A DNA stretch of 64,000 bases, from positions 1 through 64,000 of the forward strand of contig NZ_LQPW01000156.1 of assembly GCF_002116635.1 (NCBI RefSeq), in the 5' to 3' direction. Positions 1-11,200 of this stretch are shown here, one piece after another. A program made the position numbers and the translations under genes. Below the pieces are notes generated by a model. The model had not been told where the DNA came from. It did not search any database and saw nothing but the letters and a program-made list of their open reading frames with translations. Origin of the DNA: Mycobacterium szulgai. Lineage in GTDB: Bacteria; Actinomycetota; Actinomycetes; Mycobacteriales; Mycobacteriaceae. Within the stretch, counting starts at the first letter, position 1. Every line of letters starts with the position of its first letter.

Positions 1-2
1 GG

Positions 3-3000
3 GCGGGAGGTGCCGGCGGGGTCGGTGGCGCCGGTGGCGCGGGTAACGCGGGCGTGTCCGGGAACATGGGCGGTTTCGGGGGTTTCGGCGGACCTGGTGG
101 GCCCGGCGGCGCGGGCGGTGGGAATAGAGGTCCACTCGGCTTTGGTGCGCCGTTCGGCAGCGGCGGCGACGGCGGCGCGAACTTCTTCAGCGCCGGGCCG
201 GGTGGCTTCGGCGGCACGGGCGGCAACGCGGGCCCCGGCGGGCCCGGCGGTAACGGCGGCTTCCTGGGAACGCCCGGCCACGTGGGCGCCAATGGCGTCG
301 GCGGAACCGGTGGGACCGGCGGCACCGGCGGGGTCGGTTTCACCGGCAGCAACGGATTCGACGATCCCTTCTCACCCAACCCGGGTAATCCGGGCGGCCA
401 GGGCGGCCCCGGCGGTCAAGGTGGCTTTGGCGGTGCCGGCATTGCCGGAGTCGGCGGTGGCCAAGGCGGCCAAGGCGGCGTGGGCGGCCAGGGTGGTACC
501 GGCGGAACCGGTGGTGCCAATACCGGCAACAGCGGTGGCATCGGCGGCGGTGGTGGTCAGGGCGGGATGGGCGGTAGCGCCGGTCACGGCGGCGCCGGCG
601 CGGACGGGGGCGCGTTCGGCGCCAACGGCACCGGTGGAGCGGGCGGCACGGGGGGTGCCGGTGGGCAGGGCGCAACCGGTAGCAGCGGGACCAGCGACCC
701 GACCTTGCCCACCCCCGGCTCGCCGGGCGGCACCGGTGGGCCCGGCGGGCAGGGCGGTTACGGCGGCTTCGGCATAGGCGGATCCGGCGGTGGCGCAGGC
801 GGTCATGGCGGCACCGGCGGACAGGGTGGCGCGGGCGGGGGCGGGGGCTCCAACACCGGCACCACCGGCGGTGGCGGCGCCAACGGCGGGCAGGGCGGTA
901 GCGGCGGCGATGCGGGTTTGCCCGGCGCGGGCACCGACGGCGGCGCGGTGGGTACCGCGGGCACCGGCGGGGTAGGCGGTCACGGCGGTTCCGGTGGGGC
1001 CGGCGGGCAGGGCGTGACGGGCACGGTCGGAAAGATCGGCGGCTTGGGCGGTCAAGGCGGTCAAGGTGGTCAGGGCGGTCAGGGCGGGTTCGGTAACGGC
1101 GGCACCAATGGCATCGGCGGCGCCGGCGGCACGGGTGGCATGGGCGGTCAGGGCGGCACCGGGTTCGCCGAGAGCGGCACTGACAAAGCCACCGGCGGTG
1201 GGACCGGCGGTAATGGCGGCGCGGCCGGGCTGGCCGGCGCGGCCGGTATCGGCGGCACCGGCGGCGCTGCGGGTGTGGGCGGTACCGGCGGCCAGGGTGG
1301 CCAGGGCGGTACTGGTGGGGTCGGCGTGCAAGGCCCCGCGGGCAGTAAGGGCGTTGACGGCGGCCTCGGCGGGCACGGCGGTGACGGTGGTAAGGGCGGC
1401 CAGGGTGGTTCGGGTGTAGGTGGCACAAATGGCACCGGCGGTACCGGCGGCACTGGCGGCGCCGGTGGTCAGGGCGGTACTGGCTTCGACGGCGACGGGA
1501 CCAACAACGCCACCAACGGCGGCGACGGCGGGGTCGGCGGCGCCGCCGGCCTGGCTGGTGGCGCGGGCACCGGGGGAACCGGTGGTGCCACGGGCAAGGC
1601 CGGCACCGGCGGTGCCGGTGGGCAAGGAGGCACCGGCGGTGCCGGCGTCCAAGGCATTACCGGCAGCAAGGGTGTCACCGGCGGCGTCGGCGGCCAGGGC
1701 GGTAACGGTGGTGGAGGTGGCCAGGGTGGCTCCGGCGTCGGCGGCATCAACGGCACCGGCGGTGCCGGTGGCATAGGTGGCGTCGGCGGTCAGGGCGGTA
1801 CCGGTTTCGCCGAGACCAGCACCGACAAAGCCACCGGAGGAGGCAAGGGTGGTATGGGCGGGGCCGCCGGCACCGCCGGTATTGCCGGCACCGGGGGCAC
1901 CGGTGGTGCCACGGGTGCCGCCGGCATCGGTGGTGCGGGCGGTAAAGGTGGCACAGGTGGGGCCGGGTTGCAAGGCCCCGACGCCACGAAAGGCTTTAAC
2001 GGCAGCACGGGCGGCGACGGCGCGGACGGCGGTGAAGGTGGCCAGGGCGGCTCGGGTCTTGGCGGTGTCAATGGCACCGGCGGCCAGGGTGGCACCGGCG
2101 GCGCCGGTGGCACCGGGGGCGCCGGCTTCACCGACGACGGCAGCAATAACGCCACCAAGGGCGGCATGGGCGGCAACGGTGGAAAGGGCGGCACCGGCGG
2201 AGCGATCGGCGTGGGCGGCACGGGTGGCACCGTCGGCGCCGCCGGCACCGGCGGCGCCGGCGGCGACGGGGGGGTAGGCGGTGGGGCCACCAGTGCCGGC
2301 GGTGTGGCCGGCGATGGCGGTGACGGCGGCCGCGGCGGGCAGGGCGGCCAAGGGCTCGCCGGACCGACCGGCGGTAACGGCTATGCGGGCGGCCTGGGCG
2401 GTGCCGGCGGTGCCGGCGGCCAAGGTGGTGGTTCCGCCGACCCCACCGGAACCAGCGGTAGCGGCGGCGGCGGCGGCGAAGGCGGCGTCGGCGGCATCGG
2501 CGGGACCGGCCATGTCGATACCGGCAGTAACAACGCCGGCGCCGGCGGCCAGGGCGGCCAGGGCGGTCAAGGCGGCGGCGGTGGTGCGGCCGGCACCGGC
2601 GGTGCGGTCGCGGGTACGGCGGGCGCAGCGGGCTTCGGCGGCATCGGTGGCGACGGCGGCAAGGGTGGCGCGACCGTCACCGTCGGCGGTACCGCGGGCG
2701 CCGGCGGCCAGGGCGGGCAGGGCGGCCAAGGCGGTACCGGCATCGACGGTCCGATCGCGGGCACTGGCGGCGAGGGCGGTCAGGGCGGTCAAGGCGGGCT
2801 CGGCGGGACCGGGGGCGGCGCCATTGCCGGCGCCACCAACGGTGCCGGTGGCCAGGGCGGCCAGGGCGGGCAGGGCGGCACCGGCGGCGTCGGCCACGCC
2901 GACACCGGCAGCAACAACGCCGGCACCGGCGGGACCGGCGGCCACGGCGGACAAGGTGGCTTAGGCGGCGCGATCGGTAGCGGCGGCAGCGGGGGGACCG

Positions 3001-6000
3001 TGGGCGCCGGCGGCACCGGTGGCCAGGGCGGCACCGGCGGCGCCGGCGGCACCGGGTCCAGCAGCGGCAACACCGGCAACATGGGTGGCCAGGGCGGCAA
3101 GGGCGGCGACGGCGGCCAGGGCGGTGTCACCATCGGCGGAGTCAACGGCGACGGTGGCCAGGGCGGTACCGGTGGCGAGGGCGGCAAGGCCGCGACTCTG
3201 GGCGACGACTCCTTCGGCGGTACCGGCGGTAAAGGCGGTGACGGCGGCGACGGCGGGACGATTGGCATCGGCGGCACCGGCGGAGTCGCCGGCGTCGGCG
3301 GTACCGGCGGCACCGGCGGCGCTGGCGGCACAGTGGGCAGTGGCTTTGGTACCGCGGGTCACGGTGGTCAAGGCGGTCACGGTGGCCAGGGCGGCGACGG
3401 TGTCAACGGCCTGGCCAACGCCACCGCCGGCACCGGCGGCAAAGGTGGTCTGGGCGGCGGAGGCGGTGCCGGCGGCGCCGCGGGCTTCGGCGCGGTCAAT
3501 GGTGGCATGGGCGGTGACGGCGGCCAGGGCGGCCGGGGCGGCACCGGCGGCGCGGGCTTCACCGACAGCGGCAGCAATGACGCGGGCACCGGTGGCACTG
3601 GCGGCACCGGCGGTGGAGGTGGTCAGGGCGGCCAGGGCGGCACTACCGGCTTCGGCACCCAAAACGTCAACGGCCAGGCCGGCCAGGGTGGCACCGGCGG
3701 CACCGGCGGCGTCGGCGGCGACGCCACGAAGAGCGGCAATACCGCAGGTGCCGGCGGTCAGGGCGGCGCCGGTGGCCAGGGTGCCGCCGGCATGGACGCG
3801 ACCATCCAGTTCGGCACTGGCCAGATGGGCGGTACGGGCGGTGTTGGCGGGACCGGCGGTGCCGGCGGCCACGCCGTGACCGGTGCGACCAATGGCAGCG
3901 GCGGCCAGGGCGGCGCCGGTGGTCAAGGTGGGGCCGGTGGCGCGGGCTTCACCGACACGACGGGTACCGGGGGCGCGGGATGGGGCGGCGACGGCGGCCA
4001 GGGTGGCGTGGGCGGTAGCGGCGGTGCGGCCGGTAGCGGCGGCACCGGAGGCACGTCGGGCGCCGCTGGAACGGGCGGGACCGGTGGCACCGGTGGCGCC
4101 GGTGGCAGCGCCACCTCGGGGTTTGGGTCGGGCGCTATGGGCGGTCGGGGCGGTATGGGCGGCCAAGGCGGTACTGGCGCCGATGCCACCACACCGTTCG
4201 GCACCGGCTACGAGGGCGGTAAAGGTGGCCAGGGCGGCGTCGGTGGTGCCGGCGGCGGCGCCACGGCCGGGGGATTCAACGGCAGTGGCGGCCAGGGCGG
4301 TGAAGGCGGCACCGGCGGCATTGGCGGCGCCGGCTACGCCGATCATGGCGGTAACGACGCCGGGGCCGGCGGCGTCGGCGGCAAAGGCGGCGATGGCGGA
4401 GCCGGCGGCGCGGTGGGCACCGGTGGTCGGGTCAACAGCGGCGTTGCCGGCGTTGCCGGCAGCGGCGGCACCGGTGGCACCGGCGGCACCGGTGGTGCCG
4501 CCACCCAAGCCGGCAACACCGCCGGCACCGGCGGCCGGGGCGGTGACGGCGGTCAAGGTGCCGCGGCCAGCGATGGTGTCGCACCATTCAATAGCGGCAT
4601 GCCCGGCGGCAACGGCGGCAGCGGCGGCTTCGGCGGCCAGGGCGGCAACGCAGTCGCGGGGGCGACCAATGGCAGCGGCGGCAAGGGCGGCACCGGTGGG
4701 TCGGGCGGTCAAGGCGGTCAAGGCTATGCCGACGACGGCAACAACGACGCCGGCCAGGGCGGCCAGGGTGGCCAGGGCGGCCAGGGCGGCCAGGGCGGCA
4801 TGACCGGCTTCGGCGGCAGCGGCGGAAGCGTCGGAACCGCAGGCGACGGCGGCACGGGCGGCCACGGCGGCCAGGGTGGTGCCACCACCTTCACCGGCCA
4901 CACCGGCGGCCGTGGTGGCGGCGGCGGTGCCGGCGGTCTCGGCGGCTTCGGCGCCTCCGCCACCAGCGCCGCCGGCGGTGCCTCCGCGGGTGGGCAGGGC
5001 GGCCAAGGCGGCGTGGGCGGCACCGGCGGCAACGCAGCTGCCGACGCATTCAACGGCGACGGCGGCACCGGCGGTCAAGGCGGCCAGGGCGGTAGCGGCG
5101 GCTTCGGCTTCAACGACAGCGGCTCGGGCGACGCCGGCATGGGCGGTAGCGGCGGTACCGGCGGCCAGGGCGGCGCGGGTGGCGCGGCCGGCACCGGCGG
5201 TAAGGCTGGCGCCGTGGGTGGGGGAGGCCAGGGCGGCCAGGGCGGCATCGGTGGTCAAGGTGGGCAGGGTGCGTTCGGGACCAGTAACCCCGGCGGCACT
5301 GGTGGCCATGGCGGTCAGGGTGGCCAGGGCGGTACTACCAGCGGCGGAATCAACGGCGACGGCGGCGTCGGTGGCCGCGGCGGCACCGGAGGTACCGGCG
5401 GCTTCGGCTTCACCGACGACGGTGTCACCCCGGCCGGCGATGGTGGCACCGGTGGCACCGGCGGTACGGCCGGTGCCGGCGGCGCGGCCGGCACGGGTGG
5501 CATCGGCGGTGCCACCGGCGGCCTGGGTGTCGGCGGTGACGGAGGCACCGGCGGGCAAGGCGGCAATACCTCCACCGCTGGTCACACCGCTGGCAAGGGT
5601 GGCCAGGGCGGCCAGGGCGGCGACGGCGTGAACGCCGGTACCGCCGCCGACGGTGGCCAGGGCGGCCAGGGCGGTGCGGGTGGCCAGGGTGGTAGCGCCA
5701 TATCGGGCGCAACCAACGGCAGCGGCGGGAAGGGCGGCCAAGGTGGTGCGGGCGGCACCGGCGGCACCGGTGTGACCGACAACGGCAATCTTCCCAGCAA
5801 CATGGGCGGCACCGGCGGCCGCGGTGGCCAGGGCGGTCAGGGTGGCCAGGGCGGCGCAGTGGGTGTGGGCGGCGATCCCGGCAGTTCGACAGTCGGTGCC
5901 GCGGGCACCGGCGGCCAGGGCGGTCAGGGTGGCCAGGGCGGCGCCACCACTGTTACCGGTCACACCGGTGGTCTCGGCGGCCAAGGCGGTGCGGGCGGCC

Positions 6001-8219
6001 AGGGCGGTGCCGGCGTCGGCAGCAACACGCCCGCGGGCGCCGGATTCGATGGCGGCCAAGGCGGCAAGGGCGGGACGGGCGGCACCGGCGGCGCAGCGGT
6101 TGCCGGCGGCACCAACGGGAGCGGCGGCCAGGGTGGCACCGGCGGCCAGGGTGGCACGGGTGGCACTGGTTTCCCCGACACCGGCAGCAACAACGCCGGC
6201 ACCGGCGGTAACGGCGGCAAGGGCGGCGAGGGCGGGGCCGGAGGTGCGATCGGCCACGGTGGCACCGGCGGCACCGAGGGTGGTGGCGGTGTGGGTGGCC
6301 GAGGCGGCGACGGCGGCCAAGGTGGCGGCGGCTCATTCGCCGGTCCCGGCGTCGTCGGCGGGGACGGGGGCACCGGTGGGCAGGGCGGCATAGGGGGTAG
6401 CGGCGGCACCACCAACGGCGGAATAAACGGCAGCGGAGGCCAAGGCGGCACCGGCGGTCTAGGTGGCCAGGGCGGCCAGGGCGCATTCGAGGGCAGCAGC
6501 ACCCCGGCCACCGCCGGTGGCGACGGCGGAATGGGCGGTAAGGGCGGCGCCGGGGGTGCGATCGGGACCGGCGGTACCGGTGGCACCGCCGGTGGGGTGG
6601 GGACCGGAGGCCGAGGCGGCGGCGGCGGCTCGGGTGGTAGCGCCTTTAGTTCCACCGGCGTCGCCGGTGACGGCGGCAAAGGCGGCCAAGGCGGCCAGGG
6701 CGGCGATGGACCTGATGCCGCCACGCCCGGCGGTGCCGGCTTTGCCGGCGGCCAGGGTGGCGACGGCGGCCAGGGTGGACAGGGCGGTAACTCCTTCACC
6801 CCCACCGGATCTCGGGGCAATGGCGGTGACGGCGGCGCCGGTGGCGGCGGCGGTAAAGGCGGCAAGGGCTTCGCCGACACCGGCACCGTTGCGGCCGGCG
6901 CCGGTGGCGCCGGTGGTCAGGGCGGCAAGGGTGGTCAGGGCGGTTCGGCCGGATTCGGCATCGGCAACGGCGGCGCAACGTCGGGCGCCGGGGGCGACGG
7001 CGGTGCCGGCGGCACCGGCGGCACCGGGGGCGCCACCACCATCGCCGGTCACACCGCCGGCGCGGGTGGCCAAGGCGGCCAGGGCGGCGAAGGCGGCCTG
7101 GGCAACACCGACTTCTCCGGCGGCAACAACGCCGGTGCCGGCGGCCGCGGTGGCGACGGCGGTCTCGGCGGCAGCGGCGGCGATGCCGTGCCGAACGCCA
7201 CCAATGGCAGTGGCGGGCAGGGCGGCACCGGCGGTCGCGGCGGTGACGGTGGGGCCGGAAGCCCCGACAACGGGCCCTTCAACGCCACGAACGGCGGTAC
7301 CGGCGGCGATGGCGGCAAGGGCGGCGGCGGTGGCGCGATTGGCACCGGCGGTGCGATCGGTAGCGGAACACCCGGTGCCGGCGGCATCGGCGGCGACGGC
7401 GGCGCCGGCGGCCAAGGCGGCTTCGTCAATGTGTCCGGTAACACCGGCGGCACTGGTGGCCTCGGCGGCAATGGTGGCGCGGGCGGTGACGGTGCTATCG
7501 GCCCGGCGGGTGGCGTCGCGGGCAGCGGTGGTGGTGGCGGCCAGGGCGGCGCGGGCGGCATGGGCGGTCAAACCTTCGCTGCGGGCTCCATTAACGGCAA
7601 TGGCGGCCAAGGTGGTCTGGGTGGTGCCGGCGGCAGCGGCGGCCAGGGCTACAACGACGACGGCGCCAACAATGCAGGAATCGGCGGCCGCGGCGGCATC
7701 GGCGGTGGTGGTGGCAAAGGCGGTATGGGCGGGAGCAGTCCCTCCGGCACCGGAGTCGCCGGTGCTGCGGGCGGTGGCGGCGAAGGCGGTCAAGGTGGCC
7801 AGGGTGGTGGCACCACGTTCGCCGGGAACGCGGCCGGTAAGGGCGGTCTGGGCGGCGACGGCGGCGTCGGCGGCCAAGGCGCCAACGGTCTGGTCGCCGG
7901 CAACGGTGCCCAAGGCGGCCAAGGCGGCAAAGGTGGCGCCGGCGGTTCCAACGCCCACGGCACCGGTGGCACCGGCGGTCAGGGCGGTTTCGGCGGAGAC
8001 GGCGGCGTGGGCGGCATCGGCGCCGTCTTGGGCGGCAGTGGCGGTGCCGGTGGCACCGGCGGAACGGGCGGCACCGGTGGTGTCGGTTCCAGCGGTAACC
8101 CCGGCAGCGGCGGTGCCATCGGGGTACCGGGCAAGCCGGGCAATAGCGCCACCAACCCGCTCGGCGGCACCGGCGGCACCGGCGGCGCCGGCGGCACGGG
8201 AGGCACCGGCTCGCTGTAG
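3..8219 (+). CDS. PGRS-type glycine-rich protein, 5' end outside window
   Basis: The reading frame is open from the window edge and already Gly-rich there, so the start and any PE domain lie upstream; the GTG at 54 is not a credible start. More than 2,700 codons of GGxGGxGG repeats run to a C-terminus ending GGTGSL and a stop at 8217-8219. There is no C-terminal non-PGRS domain. Embedded in the Gly/Ala background is a spaced motif of the form G-(F/Y/H)-x-D-x-G-x-N-(N/D)-A-x-x-GG, for example FTDDGSNNA and HADTGSNNA, recurring about every 100-130 residues. PE_PGRS proteins are surface or secreted mycobacterial proteins; Gly-rich Asp/Asn motifs in some have been proposed to bind calcium. Function here is unknown. 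It is convergent with the nuclease/helicase gene, 7 bp away. Confidence 0.85.
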   Translation, partial: AGGAGGVGGAGGAGNAGVSGNMGGFGGFGGPGGPGGAGGGNRGPLGFGAPFGSGGDGGANFFSAGPGGFGGTGGNAGPGGPGGNGGFLGTPGHVGANGVGGTGGTGGTGGVGFTGSNGFDDPFSPNPGNPGGQGGPGGQGGFGGAGIAGVGGGQGGQGGVGGQGGTGGTGGANTGNSGGIGGGGGQGGMGGSAGHGGAGADGGAFGANGTGGAGGTGGAGGQGATGSSGTSDPTLPTPGSPGGTGGPGGQGGYGGFGIGGSGGGAGGHGGTGGQGGAGGGGGSNTGTTGGGGANGGQGGSGGDAGLPGAGTDGGAVGTAGTGGVGGHGGSGGAGGQGVTGTVGKIGGLGGQGGQGGQGGQGGFGNGGTNGIGGAGGTGGMGGQGGTGFAESGTDKATGGGTGGNGGAAGLAGAAGIGGTGGAAGVGGTGGQGGQGGTGGVGVQGPAGSKGVDGGLGGHGGDGGKGGQGGSGVGGTNGTGGTGGTGGAGGQGGTGFDGDGTNNATNGGDGGVGGAAGLAGGAGTGGTGGATGKAGTGGAGGQGGTGGAGVQGITGSKGVTGGVGGQGGNGGGGGQGGSGVGGINGTGGAGGIGGVGGQGGTGFAETSTDKATGGGKGGMGGAAGTAGIAGTGGTGGATGAAGIGGAGGKGGTGGAGLQGPDATKGFNGSTGGDGADGGEGGQGGSGLGGVNGTGGQGGTGGAGGTGGAGFTDDGSNNATKGGMGGNGGKGGTGGAIGVGGTGGTVGAAGTGGAGGDGGVGGGATSAGGVAGDGGDGGRGGQGGQGLAGPTGGNGYAGGLGGAGGAGGQGGGSADPTGTSGSGGGGGEGGVGGIGGTGHVDTGSNNAGAGGQGGQGGQGGGGGAAGTGGAVAGTAGAAGFGGIGGDGGKGGATVTVGGTAGAGGQGGQGGQGGTGIDGPIAGTGGEGGQGGQGGLGGTGGGAIAGATNGAGGQGGQGGQGGTGGVGHADTGSNNAGTGGTGGHGGQGGLGGAIGSGGSGGTVGAGGTGGQGGTGGAGGTGSSSGNTGNMGGQGGKGGDGGQGGVTIGGVNGDGGQGGTGGEGGKAATLGDDSFGGTGGKGGDGGDGGTIGIGGTGGVAGVGGTGGTGGAGGTVGSGFGTAGHGGQGGHGGQGGDGVNGLANATAGTGGKGGLGGGGGAGGAAGFGAVNGGMGGDGGQGGRGGTGGAGFTDSGSNDAGTGGTGGTGGGGGQGGQGGTTGFGTQNVNGQAGQGGTGGTGGVGGDATKSGNTAGAGGQGGAGGQGAAGMDATIQFGTGQMGGTGGVGGTGGAGGHAVTGATNGSGGQGGAGGQGGAGGAGFTDTTGTGGAGWGGDGGQGGVGGSGGAAGSGGTGGTSGAAGTGGTGGTGGAGGSATSGFGSGAMGGRGGMGGQGGTGADATTPFGTGYEGGKGGQGGVGGAGGGATAGGFNGSGGQGGEGGTGGIGGAGYADHGGNDAGAGGVGGKGGDGGAGGAVGTGGRVNSGVAGVAGSGGTGGTGGTGGAATQAGNTAGTGGRGGDGGQGAAASDGVAPFNSGMPGGNGGSGGFGGQGGNAVAGATNGSGGKGGTGGSGGQGGQGYADDGNNDAGQGGQGGQGGQGGQGGMTGFGGSGGSVGTAGDGGTGGHGGQGGATTFTGHTGGRGGGGGAGGLGGFGASATSAAGGASAGGQGGQGGVGGTGGNAAADAFNGDGGTGGQGGQGGSGGFGFNDSGSGDAGMGGSGGTGGQGGAGGAAGTGGKAGAVGGGGQGGQGGIGGQGGQGAFGTSNPGGTGGHGGQGGQGGTTSGGINGDGGVGGRGGTGGTGGFGFTDDGVTPAGDGGTGGTGGTAGAGGAAGTGGIGGATGGLGVGGDGGTGGQGGNTSTAGHTAGKGGQGGQGGDGVNAGTAADGGQGGQGGAGGQGGSAISGATNGSGGKGGQGGAGGTGGTGVTDNGNLPSNMGGTGGRGGQGGQGGQGGAVGVGGDPGSSTVGAAGTGGQGGQGGQGGATTVTGHTGGLGGQGGAGGQGGAGVGSNTPAGAGFDGGQGGKGGTGGTGGAAVAGGTNGSGGQGGTGGQGGTGGTGFPDTGSNNAGTGGNGGKGGEGGAGGAIGHGGTGGTEGGGGVGGRGGDGGQGGGGSFAGPGVVGGDGGTGGQGGIGGSGGTTNGGINGSGGQGGTGGLGGQGGQGAFEGSSTPATAGGDGGMGGKGGAGGAIGTGGTGGTAGGVGTGGRGGGGGSGGSAFSSTGVAGDGGKGGQGGQGGDGPDAATPGGAGFAGGQGGDGGQGGQGGNSFTPTGSRGNGGDGGAGGGGGKGGKGFADTGTVAAGAGGAGGQGGKGGQGGSAGFGIGNGGATSGAGGDGGAGGTGGTGGATTIAGHTAGAGGQGGQGGEGGLGNTDFSGGNNAGAGGRGGDGGLGGSGGDAVPNATNGSGGQGGTGGRGGDGGAGSPDNGPFNATNGGTGGDGGKGGGGGAIGTGGAIGSGTPGAGGIGGDGGAGGQGGFVNVSGNTGGTGGLGGNGGAGGDGAIGPAGGVAGSGGGGGQGGAGGMGGQTFAAGSINGNGGQGGLGGAGGSGGQGYNDDGANNAGIGGRGGIGGGGGKGGMGGSSPSGTGVAGAAGGGGEGGQGGQGGGTTFAGNAAGKGGLGGDGGVGGQGANGLVAGNGAQGGQGGKGGAGGSNAHGTGGTGGQGGFGGDGGVGGIGAVLGGSGGAGGTGGTGGTGGVGSSGNPGSGGAIGVPGKPGNSATNPLGGTGGTGGAGGTGGTGSL
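1157..7680 (+). repeat. higher-order PGRS repeat, period about 300-400 bp
   Basis: Motifs equivalent to FTDDGSNNA start near 1157, 1484, 1803, 2124, 2511, 2890, 3557, 3945, 4332, 4722, 5105, 5405, 5768, 6168, 6479, 6868, 7257 and 7648. Each is followed by GG-rich sequence and usually a GA(I/A/V)GxGG block. Spacing falls mostly at about 310-330 or 380-390 bp, all in frame, which suggests expansion by duplication of a module of roughly 105 or 130 residues. Confidence 0.75.
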
Positions 8220-8226
8220 GCGCTGT

Positions 8227-11200
8227 CTACCCGGGCGTCAACGCGAGGAAGGCACCCAGGTCCACCAAACCGGCGGGTGTGGCGGGCAGATACTCGGTCA
8301 ACATCTCCGAGCGCACGATCACCGCCGCGTACTGCGCCCGGCTGATCGCAACGTTGAGCCGATTCCTGTTGAGCAGGAACGAAATTCCGCGTGGAACTTC
8401 GTCAACCGACGAGGCGGTCATCGAGATCAGCACGACCGGCGCCTGCCCACCCTGGAACTTGTCAACCGTGCCCACCCGTACCTCGCCCAGCGCGCCCGAC
8501 CGCAGCCGTTGACGTACCGTCGCCACCTGTGCGTTGTAGGGCGCCAGCACCAGCACGTCGGATGCCGTCAACCCCCGGGTGCCGTGCTCATCGGTCCATT
8601 GCCGGCCCAATAGGCGCCGGATCTCGGCGACAATGGCGTCGGCCTCCTGCGGGCTTTCGATCGAATTGCCTTGGTGGCGAACGGGAAGCACGTGCACACC
8701 GGGCTGATATCCCTCGAGGCGGCGCGCGCAGGTCGTTTCGGTGTGTGAATGCAGCCGGCCTTCGTAGGACAGCGCCGAAACCGCGGCGCACACCTGCGGG
8801 TGCATCCGGTAGGAGACGTCGAGAAAATAGCCGCGCTCATCGGGCAGCGTGCGCTGGCCGTCGACCAGCCAATCCAGCGCCGAGGTGTCGACGGGTTCGG
8901 GGTGGGTGCCCTGGCTGACCTGGGGCAGTTGCTGCGGGTCCCCGAGCAGCAACAGATTCGCCGCCGCCGGTGCTACGGCAATGGTGTTGGCCAGACAGAA
9001 CTGGCCGGCCTCGTCGATCACCAGCAGGTCCAGACTGCCCGGGGGCACCCGATTGCCGTTCGCGAAATCCCATGCGGTGCCGCCGATCACACACCCGGGA
9101 CCCTCGGTGATGAACGCCGCGTACTGGCCCGCGTCGATCTCCTGCCAGCGGTTTGCACCCCGAGCCTGGGAATCCTGGCGCTTCTTGCCGACTTGTGCGG
9201 CATCCAGGCCCGCATCGATCACGCAGTCCAGCAGGTTCTCCACGGCCGCATGCGATTGCGCGACCACGCCTATGCGCCAATCATGTTCGATGACCAATCC
9301 GTTGATGACCAGCGCGGCCGTATGTGTCTTGCCGGTTCCGGGTGGTCCGTGCACCGCTAAGTAGGACGAGTCCAGGTCCAGCACCGCCGCGGTGATGTCG
9401 GCGACGATATCGGTGCTCCGCGGCAGCCCACCGTTGCTGCGGGTGCGCGGACGGTGGCGGGTCAGTATGTCGGCCAGCGCGGTGCGGGGCAACGCCGGCA
9501 GCCCGGCGGCCACGGCGGTCGCTGTTGCCTCGATTGACTGGCGCAGTGTGGTTGTGGGCACCGGGGGGCCGGGTGTGAGTGCGAATGGCAGTTGGTCAAA
9601 GGTGTTGCCGTCGTTGCCGATTCGTTCGACGATGACGACCTCGGTGGGCACGGCGGGGTCGTCGACCTCGACGACCACCGCACGCGCGCACGCCCGCCGA
9701 TCGGGATCGTCGGACATGCCCGGCGGCGCCGGCGGTTCATACAGCGCGAATACATTGGTGCTGAGATCGCCGCGCGCCAGTTCACCGCTTAGCCGCAGCC
9801 GGCGCTGCGGCTTGTGTGCGCGGGGCGGGGTATGCCAGTCCACGGCGACCGAAGCCTCGCGGACCACGAAAACGCCGGGGTTGTCCGACCATTCCTCGGC
9901 GGGATAATTCAGCCGGTCGAAATGGGTCCACCAGAACGGCTTGTCCTCGCGCTGGTGATAGCCGCGGGCGGCGGCCACCATGGCCACCGCCGTCTGCTGC
10001 GGGGTGCGGTCGGCGGCCGCGGCATCGCCGGTGAAGTTTGACAGCGCCGACGCCAGCCCGTCCTGCTCGGCGATGGCCCCGCCGTCGGGAACCGGCTGGA
10101 CGCCGACCGGTGTGACGCCGGCTTCCCAGGCCCGCAGCACCAGCCAGTCGCGCAGCGCGCGGGTGGACCGGCAGTCGTAGTGGTTGTAGTCCTCGATCTC
10201 CTTGAGCACCGTGGCGGCCTCGTCGCGGCGGCCTTCGGCGAGCAACTCGCAATAGCGGGCATAGGAGGTGATCGAGGCGGCGGCCGTCGTGACGTCACCC
10301 GAACGCAGCTGCGTGCCCATGTAGAGCGGCTCGAGTGCCTTCAGGCTGAACGACTCCGCGCCGACGCGAATACTCTTGCGCACCAACGGATACAGGTCCA
10401 CAAGTACACCGTTGCGCAGTAGGTCGTCGACTTCGTTCTCGCCGACACCGTAGCGCCCGGCGAGCCGCAACAGCGCCGTCTTCTCGTACGGCGCGTAATG
10501 GTAGATGTGCATATTGGGGTAGCGCCTGCGCCGCTTGGCGACCATGGCCAGAAAGTCGATCAGCGCCTTGCGCTCCGCCGCCCGGTCGTGTGCCCACAGT
10601 GGCCGAAAACCACCCGCCGCGTCCAGCACGCCGAACAGATATTCCAGGCCCCACTCCTTGCCGCAGGTGGTCCACAGCGGATCGCCCTCGAAGTCGAAGA
10701 ACAGGTCGCCGGCGTTGGGCTCGGGCAGCAGTGTCAGTGGCTGCGGTTCTGCGACCTCGAACCGCGCAACCCCGGTATTACGTTGCAGCACTTGCAGCTT
10801 CGCCTGTGCGGTCAACTTGCCGACGGCGCTTGGCGCCAGGCCCGGCACCGCCCCGGTGTGGCCGGCAAGATCGCCGATGGTGGTGATGCCGGCGTCAATG
10901 AGCTTGTCCCGCTGGGTCACTCGCATGCCGGCGACCAGCAGCAGATCATCGCGTGCGCGCAGCTGCTCGGTACACAGCGGACAGCGGAAACATGCCCGCA
11001 CCCCGTCGTCGTCCCAGCGCACCGCCGCGCCCGCGGCGTAATGCTCGTCGAGCAGGCGCTGCAGCACTGCGCGCTGGGACCGATACACCGGGATCAGGTC
11101 CGCGACGCGGTACCGCACCACGGTCCCGTCGCCAAGCTCCAGCTCGGCCTCCGGCGCCACGGGCACACCCGAAGCGGCCAGCGCATCGGCGTAGGCGGCC

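Noticed and set aside
1157-7680. Repeats in the PGRS gene as a CRISPR array
   Set aside because: The spacing is too long and variable, the repeats are protein-coding and Gly-rich, and there are no cas genes in the window.
372-7958. Long open frames on the minus strand opposite the PGRS gene (up to 1,119 codons)
   Set aside because: They are shadows of the GGC/GGT-rich repeat, whose complement lacks stop codons. The products are low-complexity Ala/Pro/Arg strings with no domains or ribosome sites.
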